Source: Takakia lepidozioides
Lineage: Eukaryota; Streptophyta; Takakiopsida; Takakiales; Takakiaceae
Assembly: GCA_030704615.1 (NCBI GenBank)
Contig: CM060731.1
Location: 21,328,001-21,392,000, forward strand
Direction: 5' to 3'
Length of the DNA stretch: 64,000 bases
A program made the translations under genes and the position numbers. The notes below the pieces were generated by a model, which was given only the letters and a program-made list of their open reading frames with translations, was not told the DNA's origin and did no database searches. Below, one piece after another: positions 44,401 to 54,015 of the stretch. The stretch's first letter is position 1. The number at the start of each line of letters is the position of its first letter.

Positions 44401-46249
44401 CACCTTTCTAAAGCCCATAAAAGAGGGTGTCAGCAAAATAATCTAGATGACTGGGACTTTCTCTTCAGGCAAATTATTCGAGATCAAAGGTAGTCGTGCT
44501 CTTCCTTTTTCTCCTTTGCTCAGTGAAAAACAATTAAAACGATGTATGAGAAAGGGATGAAAGGACAGATACGTGATTATGTTGCAAGATGTTTTCCTTG
44601 TCAGGTATCAGAAGTTGAAAAAGTTAAATCTTCCAAGGAGATATTGTGCCAGAAATGCTTTCCTAAACTTATCCCCCTGGAGATTTAACTTTTTCAACTT
44701 TTGAGACCTGACAAGGAAAACATCTTGCAACATAACCACGTATCTGTCCTTTCATCCCTTTCTCATACCAATGTTTTAATTGTTTTCCACTGAGCAAAGG
44801 AGAAAAAGGAAGAGCACGACTACCTTTGATCTCGAATAATTTGCCTGAAGAGAAAGTTCCACTCATCTAGCAAGATATTTGCTGTTATTTGCAAGTTCCA
44901 GTCTAACTTGTGCCCTACCATCTAAACCCCATCTCACCTTGAATCCACTATTTAGACCGGCAGGAAATAGTGGGCACAGGCTTTCCATGTGCACACCAGA
45001 ATCTTGCCATGTAGGGTTTTAGCCCAAATAGCTGGTGGGGGGGAGGCACCCACCAGCGAAGATGGTTTTCCAGGAGTGGGTGAGTGGGTAAGTTGGTTTC
45101 GATACCTCCTCACTGATTATTATCTAGAATACTCGTTTGAGTGGGTGTAGATGGAAAGGCACCCTAAGAAGGTCGAGATCCCCCACTTCCTACTTTGTCC
45201 AAACCACCCACAGGGTCGCAAGACAATGGCAGACAAAGGTGAATGCGTATATTCGCTATCCAACAGACCTTTTTGGTTGTCACTTCCCTTTATTCTACCC
45301 ACGTAGCGTTTTCTACTGAGAACACCCCAGCACTTTCAAGGCTCTCCTAGGGGAAAAAACAGGCTGACTATCAACCATTGGCAAATTGAAGGGTCAAGAG
45401 GTAAAAAAACCATGGGAGGGGGCTGCCTGTGGCAGGACAGTATTTAGCATTGCAGGTGAGATCTGGTCAAGGTGGCCACCAATACTAATGGATGACCATA
45501 CTCTTGGAATTGAAAGATTTGCTCGTCTTGGAGTACCACCGTCTAACTGGTGGAGGGTAATCTTATCATTGACATGGTGGTGCAGGAAATTGGAGCTGGA
45601 AAACAAGAGAACCCATTGCACCCAAACAATTCTCAGCCATTTCAGACGAGAAAATTTCACACAGGTAGGACACTTTAGCTGGCCAAAGTCACTAATCATC
45701 CCTTCATTCCATGTTATAATCAGCCAGGGTGTGGGAGACTTGAAATCTTGTTGCTAAGAGATAGCTAAGCTATCTGGTTCGTCATCCTCATAAGGAAACA
45801 ATATTGTCGGCATTCACCCGTCTCTTCCCACTCATGAGTTTTGAAGTTAAATTCCCCACCTGGAGCAATGAATGATAGTAGCCCATTCTGATTTCTTCTA
45901 CACTCCCATCCCCTCCGCACTTTTCAGCTCCCTCGAAACTGGACACCGGCTCCATGGCTGCCATGCATGATAAGTACATCTTGGTTCACCAGTGTGGAGA
46001 TACACAAATCCTGAAGGGTTTGACAAATCATAATCTGGGCTGCAGGTGTGGCCACCAAAAGACAAATGGACACAGTCAGGTATTTCAAGGTTCACAAATC
46101 AACCACGCCATGTGAGAGTTCTCCACAATTTGCGGGGAGATATGCACACTCGTATGCACACCTGCAAGACAAAGTATGAACATATATCCACCTACAATCC
46201 TTTTGCAGCAGTACCCCCGCACGACCCCATCACTGAGCCTCACTGTTAA
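38463..46249 (+). CDS. CFAP206: CFAP206 (radial spoke-associated axonemal protein)
   Basis: CFAP206/FAP206 anchors radial spoke 2 and a dynein to the axoneme. The exons are 38463-38872, 38956-39061, 39275-39382, 39744-40009, 40508-40721, 41014-41154, 41837 to 41934 or 42096, 42442-42912, 43634-43757, 44129-44235, 45586-45664 and 46046-46249. The product is 775 or 829 residues, depending on the exon 7 donor (human is about 620). Family matches: ALESVFP then VLGVRIFNKYMGKGG, HLETIIEIIGDYKCIPSDM, GGFCPVCFVRNQGILWKGDL, KYIADLQQLVREMPQFVHIM, DFSTQTIVHPW, THCTQTILSHFRRENFTQ, VWPPKDKWTQSG and VLHNLRG. The first 130 residues are Pro-rich and not found in animal CFAP206. Intron 9 uses a GC donor. Intron 10 contains a large inverted repeat. 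Expression is expected only in sperm development. Confidence 0.88.
39495..39545 (+). repeat. CATAAGCTC-family repeat end in CFAP206 intron 3
   Basis: GCTTTCCGTGGACGTTATGA is followed by AGCACC and ATTTC repeats, the 3' end of the family in the host gene's orientation. Confidence 0.65.
40232..40300 (+). repeat. tRNA-derived SINE head in CFAP206 intron 4
   Basis: GGCCCAGTGGTAAGGGTGC resembles an RNA polymerase III A box. It matches the start of the SINEs near 48911 and 47194. The B box is not clear, so this may be a partial copy. Confidence 0.45.
43758..44128 (+). other. Probable GC-AG intron (CFAP206 intron 9)
   Basis: The coding frame LSIPK joins ILQSDMINEPV only if the donor is AAAG|GCATGT, a GC donor. 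The sole nearby GT (43745) leads to an immediate stop. The acceptor is CAACAG at 44128. Phases are consistent on both sides. Confidence 0.65.
44443..44870. repeat. 190-bp inverted repeat of a Ty3/gypsy integrase fragment
   Basis: The left arm 44443-44633 and right arm 44678-44870 are reverse complements with only about ten to fifteen mismatches, around a loop of about 44 nt. Each arm, read inward, encodes KGMKGQIR(D/G)YVARCFPCQ then EKVKS. This resembles the zinc-binding HHCC end of a Ty3/gypsy integrase followed by its linker. The pair lies in CFAP206 intron 10, so the primary transcript would fold into a long, nearly perfect hairpin. Confidence 0.88.
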
Positions 46250-46874
46250 GCGAAACGGAAATATTTCTATGTTGTTGAGCACATCTAACTCAACCATCAT
46301 ATCTTAACATGTCAATAAGGAAATGACCTTCAACAAATGTCCTAACATACAGAAACTCTAACAGATCCTCGATCTACTAACATCTACCCATTACAACACA
46401 GCTGGATGGTAGGAATAATCTACCTTTGGGGAGGTAGATTGCACAAATGCAAATGATGCCAACTCACGAAGTTTAATAAATTTGTGAACATCTTACAGGC
46501 ATATCACCACCCCTCTAGGAGTGCCAAAAATCCTAACCAAAGCTTTTGTGATTTGAAGTACTTTTCTACTCATGTCAAGTGGTGGTTACTTTTAAAAAGC
46601 CACATAAAGTAAAGAAAGCAAGGCATTTTTATTTTCCATTTCTTCAATGAAGGTTGGGTGATTGGGTTGTCCCCGTTACAATGTGATACCAAAAATGCAG
46701 TGACTCCAGAGTCTGTCTTGTAGGGGTTAAGCCAATGGGCTCAAAGGGAAATCAAGCTCACAACATGTCCCTATCTCCAGCCTACAACACATCAAGCTCA
46801 CCTGGTGGAACAAAAGTTCGTTGCCATCAAGCAACGTGCCAAGGTGGCTTCAGCTGCAGCCGCGGGGCTAGAGA

Positions 46875-47640
46875 TGAACTCATTACCCTGCGGCCATGGC
46901 TCCACGCCTAGTTTGGACGGAGCAAACATGTTTAAACTTCTAGGGTTGGCCATAGCCGAGATGAAGTTAACCTTGCATGAGGGAATGTAGCCCCTTGAAA
47001 TTGTATGAAGCTACCCTACCTCATTGATATCCTACAAAACCCCATTTGCAAGATTGAGATTCCACTCCAGCTGGTCACAATTGCCATCTGAGGTTTACTG
47101 ACGAGAGAGAGAAGAGGGATCCTTTCTGCAGGAAAAAGAGGGGAAACTCACACCAGCTATAGACATCAGTCAAGCACCAACAAATGGCCCATTGATTAGG
47201 ACATACGGGCACATTGAAAGGGTCATAAGATGTCACCCATTATAGCAAACCCCACTAAAGGGGTCGCTCAGTCACCCGTTCATCTCTATTGACTCCTTAT
47301 AAAGGGGTCACTCAGTCACCCATTCATCTCTATTGACTCCTTAGGGAGGTTGGGACAACAATGGTGCCCCACTCACAGCCACTAGAAGGTGTCCAACCGT
47401 GTCCAACCCAAATGGAGGGAAGCAGCCCTTGAGGGACACATGGTAATTCATACTTGGTTAGACAAGAGTCCCCCACTTTCTTTGTAGACATTGGTCCAAT
47501 GAGCTTAAATCAGCACGCACGTAGTTTACCGCCAACTTGAATTCAACAAACCTGAATACCTTAATTAAGATGATGTTCTAGTTCTCAGTAAAGTCAAGGT
47601 CTCTACAATCTTTCATTGTCTCAATCAAAGAAGAACCCCC
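46875..47640 (-). pseudogene. Segmental duplication, copy B (RbfA 3' end relic)
   Basis: Matches to 1836-2290 include AACTCATTA, the GCGGCCATGGCTCCACGCC block, CAGCTGGTCACAATTGCCAT, GTCCAATGAGCTTAAATC, and AAGATGATGTTCTAGTTCTC with TCAGTAAAGTCAAGGTCTC. The last two correspond to the terminal codons of RbfA. Frame and spacing are damaged and only the end of the gene is present, so it is a relic. A SINE interrupts it. Confidence 0.8.
47167..47484 (+). mobile_element. SINE inserted in the RbfA relic, 7-bp TSD
   Basis: TAGACAT at 47160-47166 and 47485-47491 flanks a 318-bp insert absent from copy A at 1836-2290. The insert begins with a tRNA-like head (GGCCCATTGATTAGGACA), continues with CACCCATTATAGC and AAAGGGGTCGCTCAGTCACC, and includes an internal tandem duplication of about 60 bp (CATCTCTATTGACTCCTTA twice). 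It shares its body with the SINE at 48911. Confidence 0.85.
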
Positions 47641-47775
47641 TCCCCAGACTACAAAGTGGGTGTCTGGCACAAGAACTACGTCTACAAATCTCATGTGTAA
47701 GAGCATCTCCAACCCAAAGCAAAGATTTCTTACCAGCATTCTGATTGGAGTTGTCATTTCTGAGGTGACCACATC

Positions 47776-50700
47776 CTAGCCTAAATATGGTGGAGGTTCT
47801 TCCTCTGGAATCTGCAAAACTCCCCAAAAACCATGAGCATGGTTCATGAGTGGAGAATTTGCAGAACTCTGCATAAAAGCAAATAGTAACAAACAGAAGG
47901 ATTTTAGAGTCTGCACGGGGGAAAAGACTGAGTCAGTCATGCAGTGGTAGATAGATGAGGCTGTACAGACACATGACAACACCAGTCCTGTGCCTATATG
48001 ACACCGAAAAGAGACTATATCGACCTCCCTGACCTCTCCAAGTTTCCACTTGTCCTTCAGCCACATATCATCAGCTGCAGACGGTTGTATCTCCTGTCCA
48101 TTCTCTTGAGATGTTGAAATTCCTGACAACCTGTGAAAAAATGAGCCATTCCAATTTCTTGAATACTCCAAAACACATGAGACACAAGAATTCATTCCAT
48201 CTGTATCATGTGTACGAGAAGTAGAGAAGAATGCTAGCTTATGTATGTCTGCAAGAGGCTCAAAGGCCCAAAGCAGAGAAACAGAAAGAGAGAAGTGACT
48301 GCTACAAGAGGTGAATGCCATATCTGCAGTTGTCTCCCAAGGACCAAATGCTAGAAAAGCTTGGAAATTTTGGAATGATAGGATGTGAGCTCCTATCTGT
48401 CAAACTGCTGCCCTGGGAGAAGTTATCTACATTAGCATTTACTGGTGGGAATATCTGCACAATACCTTGAAAACTGACTTGTGTGATACAATTTGAGGAG
48501 CCAATTCAACAGATCATGAAGAGAGATATCGATAAGGGGAACAAAATACAAAAGTTCACCAAGAAGAATAACCATGGTTTATGAGAAAATTACTCACACT
48601 TGGGGCTGAAAGGACAGTGAAGATGTTGTGGAAGCAGGAGCCATGAATCCCAGCCCAAATGGCGACTGGATAGGTGTCACGGTCGTGTTAATGGTAGGAG
48701 AGCTGAAGGGGGATGCGCCCCCAAATCCAGCACTACCTGGTTGTGACGTGCCAAAAGCTCCTGCCAAACATGGAGTGACCAGCTTAGTGAATCGAGATTT
48801 CAACTGTCACAGATTTACACGAAGTATTTGAAAGATGCTTGGACTCCAAATAGAATATGTGTATAAGAACATTAAAGTTCCATAAAGCTAACGTAAACCT
48901 CAGCAGAAAACAGAAGGCCCGGTGGTTAGGGCACAAGGTAGCCTTACAAGTTGTCGCGGGATCAAAGCCCGGTAGGTGTATGATGGCACCCATTATAGCC
49001 AACCCACCTATAAAAGGGGTTGCTGGGTCAACCTGTCACCTAATGTGTGGGTACCTGGGGACTTCTCAAGTCCTTGGGGGAAGGTTTGGGCAACCTAGTT
49101 GCCCCAGTTACGGCCGTTGCCCCAGTTATGGCCGAGTGTCCACCTTCCAAATGGAAGGCAGTAGCCCTTCGGGGTGAAGTGACACCAAAATTTACCATTG
49201 CTTGGGCAGGAATCAACCTTTTGTCTCTTTAGAACAGCTTATAACCATAACAAATGCAGAAATATATTGCATCCATGGGTGGTCCACAGAAAGAGAGGAA
49301 AGAGAGAGAGGGAGTGCCTTTATCGCCAAAAGCTGAGAAGCCAGTGTTTGGCCCACCCCCGGCTGTACCAAAAGAATGTTGCGAAAAGGGTGACTGGACA
49401 CCAAAGGCATTTTTCCCATTTTGTGCAAACTCATTTGTTGAAAACGGACTGGCACTGAGCCCTGGAGCAGTGGGTCCTTTGTTGAAACCATTTTCAAAAC
49501 CTCCACTGCAAGAGCAAACACATGTGTGAGAGAGGATAAGGTCAAGGTAAGGATTAGCATTGCATCCACAGGCTAACGAATAGGTGTGAGCGTAAGACCA
49601 GTCATGCGCTGCCTGATGGTTAGAATGACATGAAAAGATGAAATGGGAGACCCGCAATGAGTGACCTCTGAACAGGGAAAATACAACTGGGAATTCCTTC
49701 AGGCATGGTCTGCCTGTAGAGAGCTTCATAGGCAAAAGATATGCACAAATGAGAAGAGATGAAGAAGACAATTACAGCATAGCAGCATGCCAGAGAAAGA
49801 AAACAAGACCTCAATAAAGCTCTACGGCATAGCATCCATTTGAGGCAATTACTTAGTCCAAGAGAGAGAAAGCAACAAAGATTTCAAACCCAGGCCTTAA
49901 TCCCTGCCCGAAGACAGAGTCATCTCGAAGGTGTGCTGCAAAGCATTTCTGGTCTTCACCAGGGATCAGACACTTCCAAAGAGAGTAGTGCCGTTTTCTA
50001 ACCTCATAACACGCAGGACAGGAGAGAGTTTGAAAGAAAGAAAGAAAAACTTTAACATGTCCGAAGGGGACCCATGGGGCAAAGAAATGAAATGAAATGA
50101 AATGAAATGGAACTTAACGTCCGCAGAAAGCTCAAAGAGCTTATGGGACAAAAGGAAAACAAGAAACAAGAAAGGGAATAAAAGACAAAGAGTGGAGCCA
50201 GAAGCAGCCCAAAAGCAAATCTATTACGTCTAGAGGGACACGAGTACAACAACACAGTAGAACCAAAGAGAGAGCAAGGGAGAGAAGGAAGAAAGAACAT
50301 CTGTGGGATGCCCAAGCGACACAAGTAGAACAGCATAGTAGAACCACTGAAACTAGAGAGAGAGAGCGGACATTGTTAGTAACCACTTACAGAGGTTGCT
50401 GAGACGGAAACCCAGGTGAACCTCCAAAGGAAGATGCAGGCTGGCCAAAGCCCTGTGAAGGGTTTGGAGCTGCAACTGGCTGTCCAAAAATCATAGTTGT
50501 TCCCGGTTCGGGTGTGCTGAGAAATGGAGAAGAGGGAAAAGCCATTGTTGATAAGCTCGAGGAACTCTGGGCAACAGGAGGCTGGTAGGGATTTCTCAAG
50601 AGCGCTTCAAACTCTGCATTCTTTGCAGCGACCAGCATTCCCTCATTTTGTGCCTGCACCCACCCACAAAACCAGCATCTTATAGTACTGGTGATAGCAT

Positions 50701-52612
50701 TTTACAGCATTCTCTGCATTGTATGTACATGTACTCATAAAATATTGTTGCTGTAGCCTTGTGGCCATAGGAGCATTCTCTACATAGAGAATGAGCAAGC
50801 ACGACTTACCAATTGATGAAGTGACAATCCCTGTTTTGCACCATCGTATGCAAGTGCTCTCAACTCTTCCGGACTCACATCCCCAGCAACATCATTAGGA
50901 AGGCTGTTCAAGACAACAGTCATCTACTATTAATTATGGTGCACAGATGGTCACATACCATTCAGGTGCTCAAAGGTAGGTATAATTGATGTATTGTCAG
51001 CATGACACATTTTTGGGCCGGTAAGACAGTAGCACATCTATTTCGTAGAGTTGCATTTTCTCAAAGTAAAACACGAGTTGGGGCTCAAGTGGTCTACCCA
51101 GGCAATATCTGAGCCAGTTTGTATGCAACATGTGAAATTCCCCGTCCACATATCATTTGAGCCTAATACGAATAGATCCTTGAGGAACTGTATGCAGTCC
51201 TAAAGACGTAGAAAGTTGAGTCTAGAAAGAACAAAGGACAATGTAATCCTTGCAAGTGGACTGAGAATCCTTCAGCAAAGTCAGCATGCTGTGGCACAGC
51301 CATGGTTGCCTCAGTTTCACTTAGACCTTCAACAGCATGCAGGGATGCCTCCAATTTCTGAAAAATTGAAGCCTTACAATTTCCAATGGGCATAGCATGT
51401 TAATCGCCAGAAAATGGGGTGCTCGTTGGTGAAGTCTTCCTTGATCTGATCACGACACACCCTTGGGTCAATGCACCTGCCATTCAGATTTCCAACAACC
51501 GCTTAGTATCTGCACTGGTCAAGGGTCCACACAGTGGAAAAGTTCATGCTCCTCTTCGTCTCAGGGACTTCATCTTTGAGTGACATTTGGTTTATCTGAT
51601 GTGGTTGTACTTTGTCCAATGGGCCCTCAGGACATTATATCATTTCTCCTTAATAAACTTCCTCGTCCTTTCTTCTTTCTTCTTTCCTTTCCCCAAACAG
51701 TTACATTTGCAGTGATTAGATAAGATTGTGAGATGAAGGAAGGTGCCAATGTAACAGTAACAGATAGGCTGTGTCAGCTTTGCGGCAATATTCACAAACA
51801 CTCATGTGTGTAAATCACACGACTCCCTCTTGGATAGTCACTATCGAATATCTCTAGACGAATCCATCAGACACTATACTCATAAGAAACAAGTCTACAT
51901 ACAATGTCTTTACCCCCCGGCAATAGCTCCTGAAGAAGCAGCCTTACTCACTTGTGATCTTTGGCAGGCTGCTGTTGCTGCCTTTGCACGTTGTCTGTGC
52001 CAGCAAGGACCTCGAAAGGATTAACTCCCCCACCACCAAATCCTACCTGAGAGTGAAGATATTTCCTCAGTCAGCCAATATTGCTTTCTATTTGCTCTAT
52101 TCAAGCGAACCTTCCAAAGCATTCAATGGCATGAGGGTGAGATGCATCAGCCAAAAAGGTCAGATCAGCACCCACTCTGCTCTGAGATTGTCTCTGTCTG
52201 CACCATATCTTTAAGGAAGGACTACCCAAACATGAGGTAGTAAGTCCTGCCCAGTTTATAAAAACCAAGACATGGTGTTTCTCTGACTTTACTTCTCCGC
52301 TCTTTAAGAGAATTCTGATACCACAAGAGCTGCACTGTGTCAAGGCAGCATGGGTGACCATTTCTACAACAAAAATTTGAATTTTCCTCACACACAATTA
52401 TCATCACTGAGTTCTTCAACGATTATAGTAAATTGACCCCACAACTTGCAACAAGGGATCCAGAACTGCACCTGAAATAGCAGTATGTCAATCCCTCCAA
52501 GCATACATTCAGCAACCACGACCCACGTGACCAAATCAAGAAACAAAGGAGCGAATCCCAACCTGCTGCTGTGATTGCTGCCTCCGGCCACCGGATTCAA
52601 ACACCTTGTTGC

Positions 52613-52646
<34 letters not shown>

Positions 52647-52974
52647 AGAGCCCTGGTGCACGAACTTGCACCTCGTGCCGAACCGGCAACTACATCACAG
52701 TATCAACAGGGAAATGATCCCGGGGAAGTCGCCACAAAAAACAAACACAGAATCTCCCATTGCTTAACTGCTAAAACCTTCTACACCCTCACCGTCTACC
52801 AAACGCGTCTTCAATGCAACACCTCACAATCCATTTCGGAACAAAAACATGTCCAGCTAGTGTCACACGCGCACACACAGATGTGCCAAACAGCTGAACA
52901 AACTCATATCATGCAAGGGACAGAACATACGTTCCCCGCTGGAAGTCTCGGCACACTTCCTGCCTCCGACTCAT
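47776..52974 (-). CDS. CCCH zinc-finger FG nucleoporin, NUP42/CG1 type
   Basis: It is related to human NUP42 (hCG1) and Arabidopsis At1g75340, proteins of the cytoplasmic face of the nuclear pore acting in mRNA export. The exons are 52931-52974, 52563-52689, 51952-52046, 51378-51476, 50810-50903, 50391-50653, 49369-49505 (donor uncertain), 48600-48760, 48345-48454, 48034-48130 and 47776-47811. The N-terminal finger spans the first intron: CRDFQRGTCRFGTRCKFVH (C-x7-C-x5-C-x3-H). A polyglutamine run encoded by CAG repeats and a conserved block DHKCIDPRVCRDQIKEDF follow, then HWKFLPNDVAGDVSPEELRA. Next come FG-rich low-complexity segments (GFGQPASSFGG, FGTSQPGSAGFGG). The C-terminus is DDMWLKDKWKLGE then IPEEEPPPYLG, as in the plant family. 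Confidence 0.9.
48911..49210 (+). mobile_element. tRNA-derived SINE in nucleoporin intron 7
   Basis: The head GGCCCGGTGGTTAGGGCAC and CGGGATCAAAGCCCGG resemble pol III A and B boxes. The body has CACCCATTATAGCCAACCC, two short GCCCCAGTTA(C/T)GGCCG units and TTCCAAATGGAAGGCAGTAG. It ends near TTTACCATTGCTTGGGCAGG. The body matches the SINE at 47167. It is antisense to the host gene. Confidence 0.75.
50038..50160 (-). repeat. CATAAGCTC-family repeat, inverted, in nucleoporin intron 6
   Basis: AAATG repeats are followed by CTTAACGTCCGCAGAAAGC, TCAAAGAGCTTATGGG and an A/G-rich segment mirroring the C/T-rich upstream part of other copies. It includes GCAGCCCAAAAGCAA, the reverse complement of the TTGCTTTTGGGCTGC motif. 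Confidence 0.7.
50727..50770 (-). mobile_element. Short LINE 3'-tail insertion
   Basis: TGTACTCATAAAATATTG and GTAGCCTTGTGGCCATAG represent only the last bases of the LINE. CATTCTCTGCATTGTA and CATTCTCTACATAGAG on either side suggest an imperfect target duplication. Confidence 0.55.
52606..52650 (-). repeat. Coding (CAG)n microsatellite
   Basis: About ten CAG/CAA codons in the second exon of the nucleoporin gene encode a polyglutamine run directly after the zinc finger. Confidence 0.9.
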
Positions 52975-54015
52975 CGAGATTGCGCGCACAGAACCCTGCA
53001 AACCTTGAGTAAGAAGGGACGATGACGCCAGAGATGCTCCAGGGAAATCCCTAAACCCTCAAACCTAACGACCCATATGTTCTTCCTCCTTTGTGAGACT
53101 TGTAAGCTTAATCAGTGGATGATCTTCCACTTTCTTAGCACGACCAGCGTCAATCTCTCACCAGCAGCAGATGAGGTGGGCCCTGGCTTGAGTCTCGGAT
53201 TGGAATGCCGTCACACACAAGATGCTTTACCTACTCCGTTTCGGGAAATTGAAGGACGACCTCGCCTCTTTTTGAAGGACACCTGTTAACATTCTCCTTG
53301 GGTATGAGGACTGAAAATCCAGCGTACTATCCTAACCAATTTGCACCCCTGCTGCGTTTATGTGGAACTCGTGTGGGCCTTGACTCACAACGCAATGTGA
53401 GGCGTGTCAATGTGCACTTGCCAAAATAGTCTGATGATTGCACAGAAACCGATGGCAGTTATATAAACGGCGTGGGTTTATTCTGTGTGTTGGTAAGTAG
53501 TCTGCGGCGCAGTGAGGGGCTGATGAGGGAGGTTGGGGTGTTCATTGTGGAGAATCTGATGTTTGCTGAGGCTTTGGGGTTCATGTTGTAGCTCAGGTAT
53601 TTTGTAAAGACGTGAGAAGGGAGAATATTGTCAAGTTGAGTTATTAGGTTCGAGGGATTCTGAGTTAGAGCGAAAGAGGTGGGGTTCCGACTCAGTTTCT
53701 CACTCAAACCAGGTGTTGAGAGGGAAATATCTTCTATAGCGAGGAAGAATCTCGAGGCATTATCATGGAAGTAAGAATATTTTGGTGAGCGTTTTGGTTG
53801 AGAGTTAGGGGAGGTCCTTCAGTTCAACGTCTCGTGGAAATTCGCGTCTCATGACAGCAAGAACCTTCGTTGAGAAGGGGTGGTCTAAGTGCCCCCGACA
53901 CGCTGCAACGCAGAATCATATTCCGGAGAATTTGGGAGAAATTATTTTGGAGGAGGCCTTTTATTGGAGAATAGCAGGTGAAATTGCAGAAGAGACAGCC
54001 TAGGGTGATGTTAAG
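52975..54015. promoter_or_regulatory. Bidirectional promoter region
   Basis: The nucleoporin start (52974, minus) and the membrane coiled-coil gene start (54016, plus) are head-to-head with about 1 kb between. No coding similarity was found. Core promoter elements could not be assigned with confidence. Confidence 0.5.

Larger units (their letters stand above)
46250..47775. other. Convergent intergenic region, CFAP206 / nucleoporin
   Basis: It holds the CFAP206 3' UTR, then the degenerate RbfA-end duplicate (46875-47640) with its SINE, then about 130 bp before the nucleoporin stop codon. No gene is recognised. Confidence 0.6.

Noticed and set aside
46402..46510. Additional short terminal exons for CFAP206 after 46079
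   Set aside because: Reading straight through to the TAA at 46249 gives a C-terminus (PRHVRVLHNLRG) that matches the family, so no extra intron is needed.
48976..49200. A functional tRNA gene at the A/B-box sequence
   Set aside because: The blocks are imperfect, no cloverleaf or anticodon stem could be drawn, and the body is shared with another insert, so it is a SINE.
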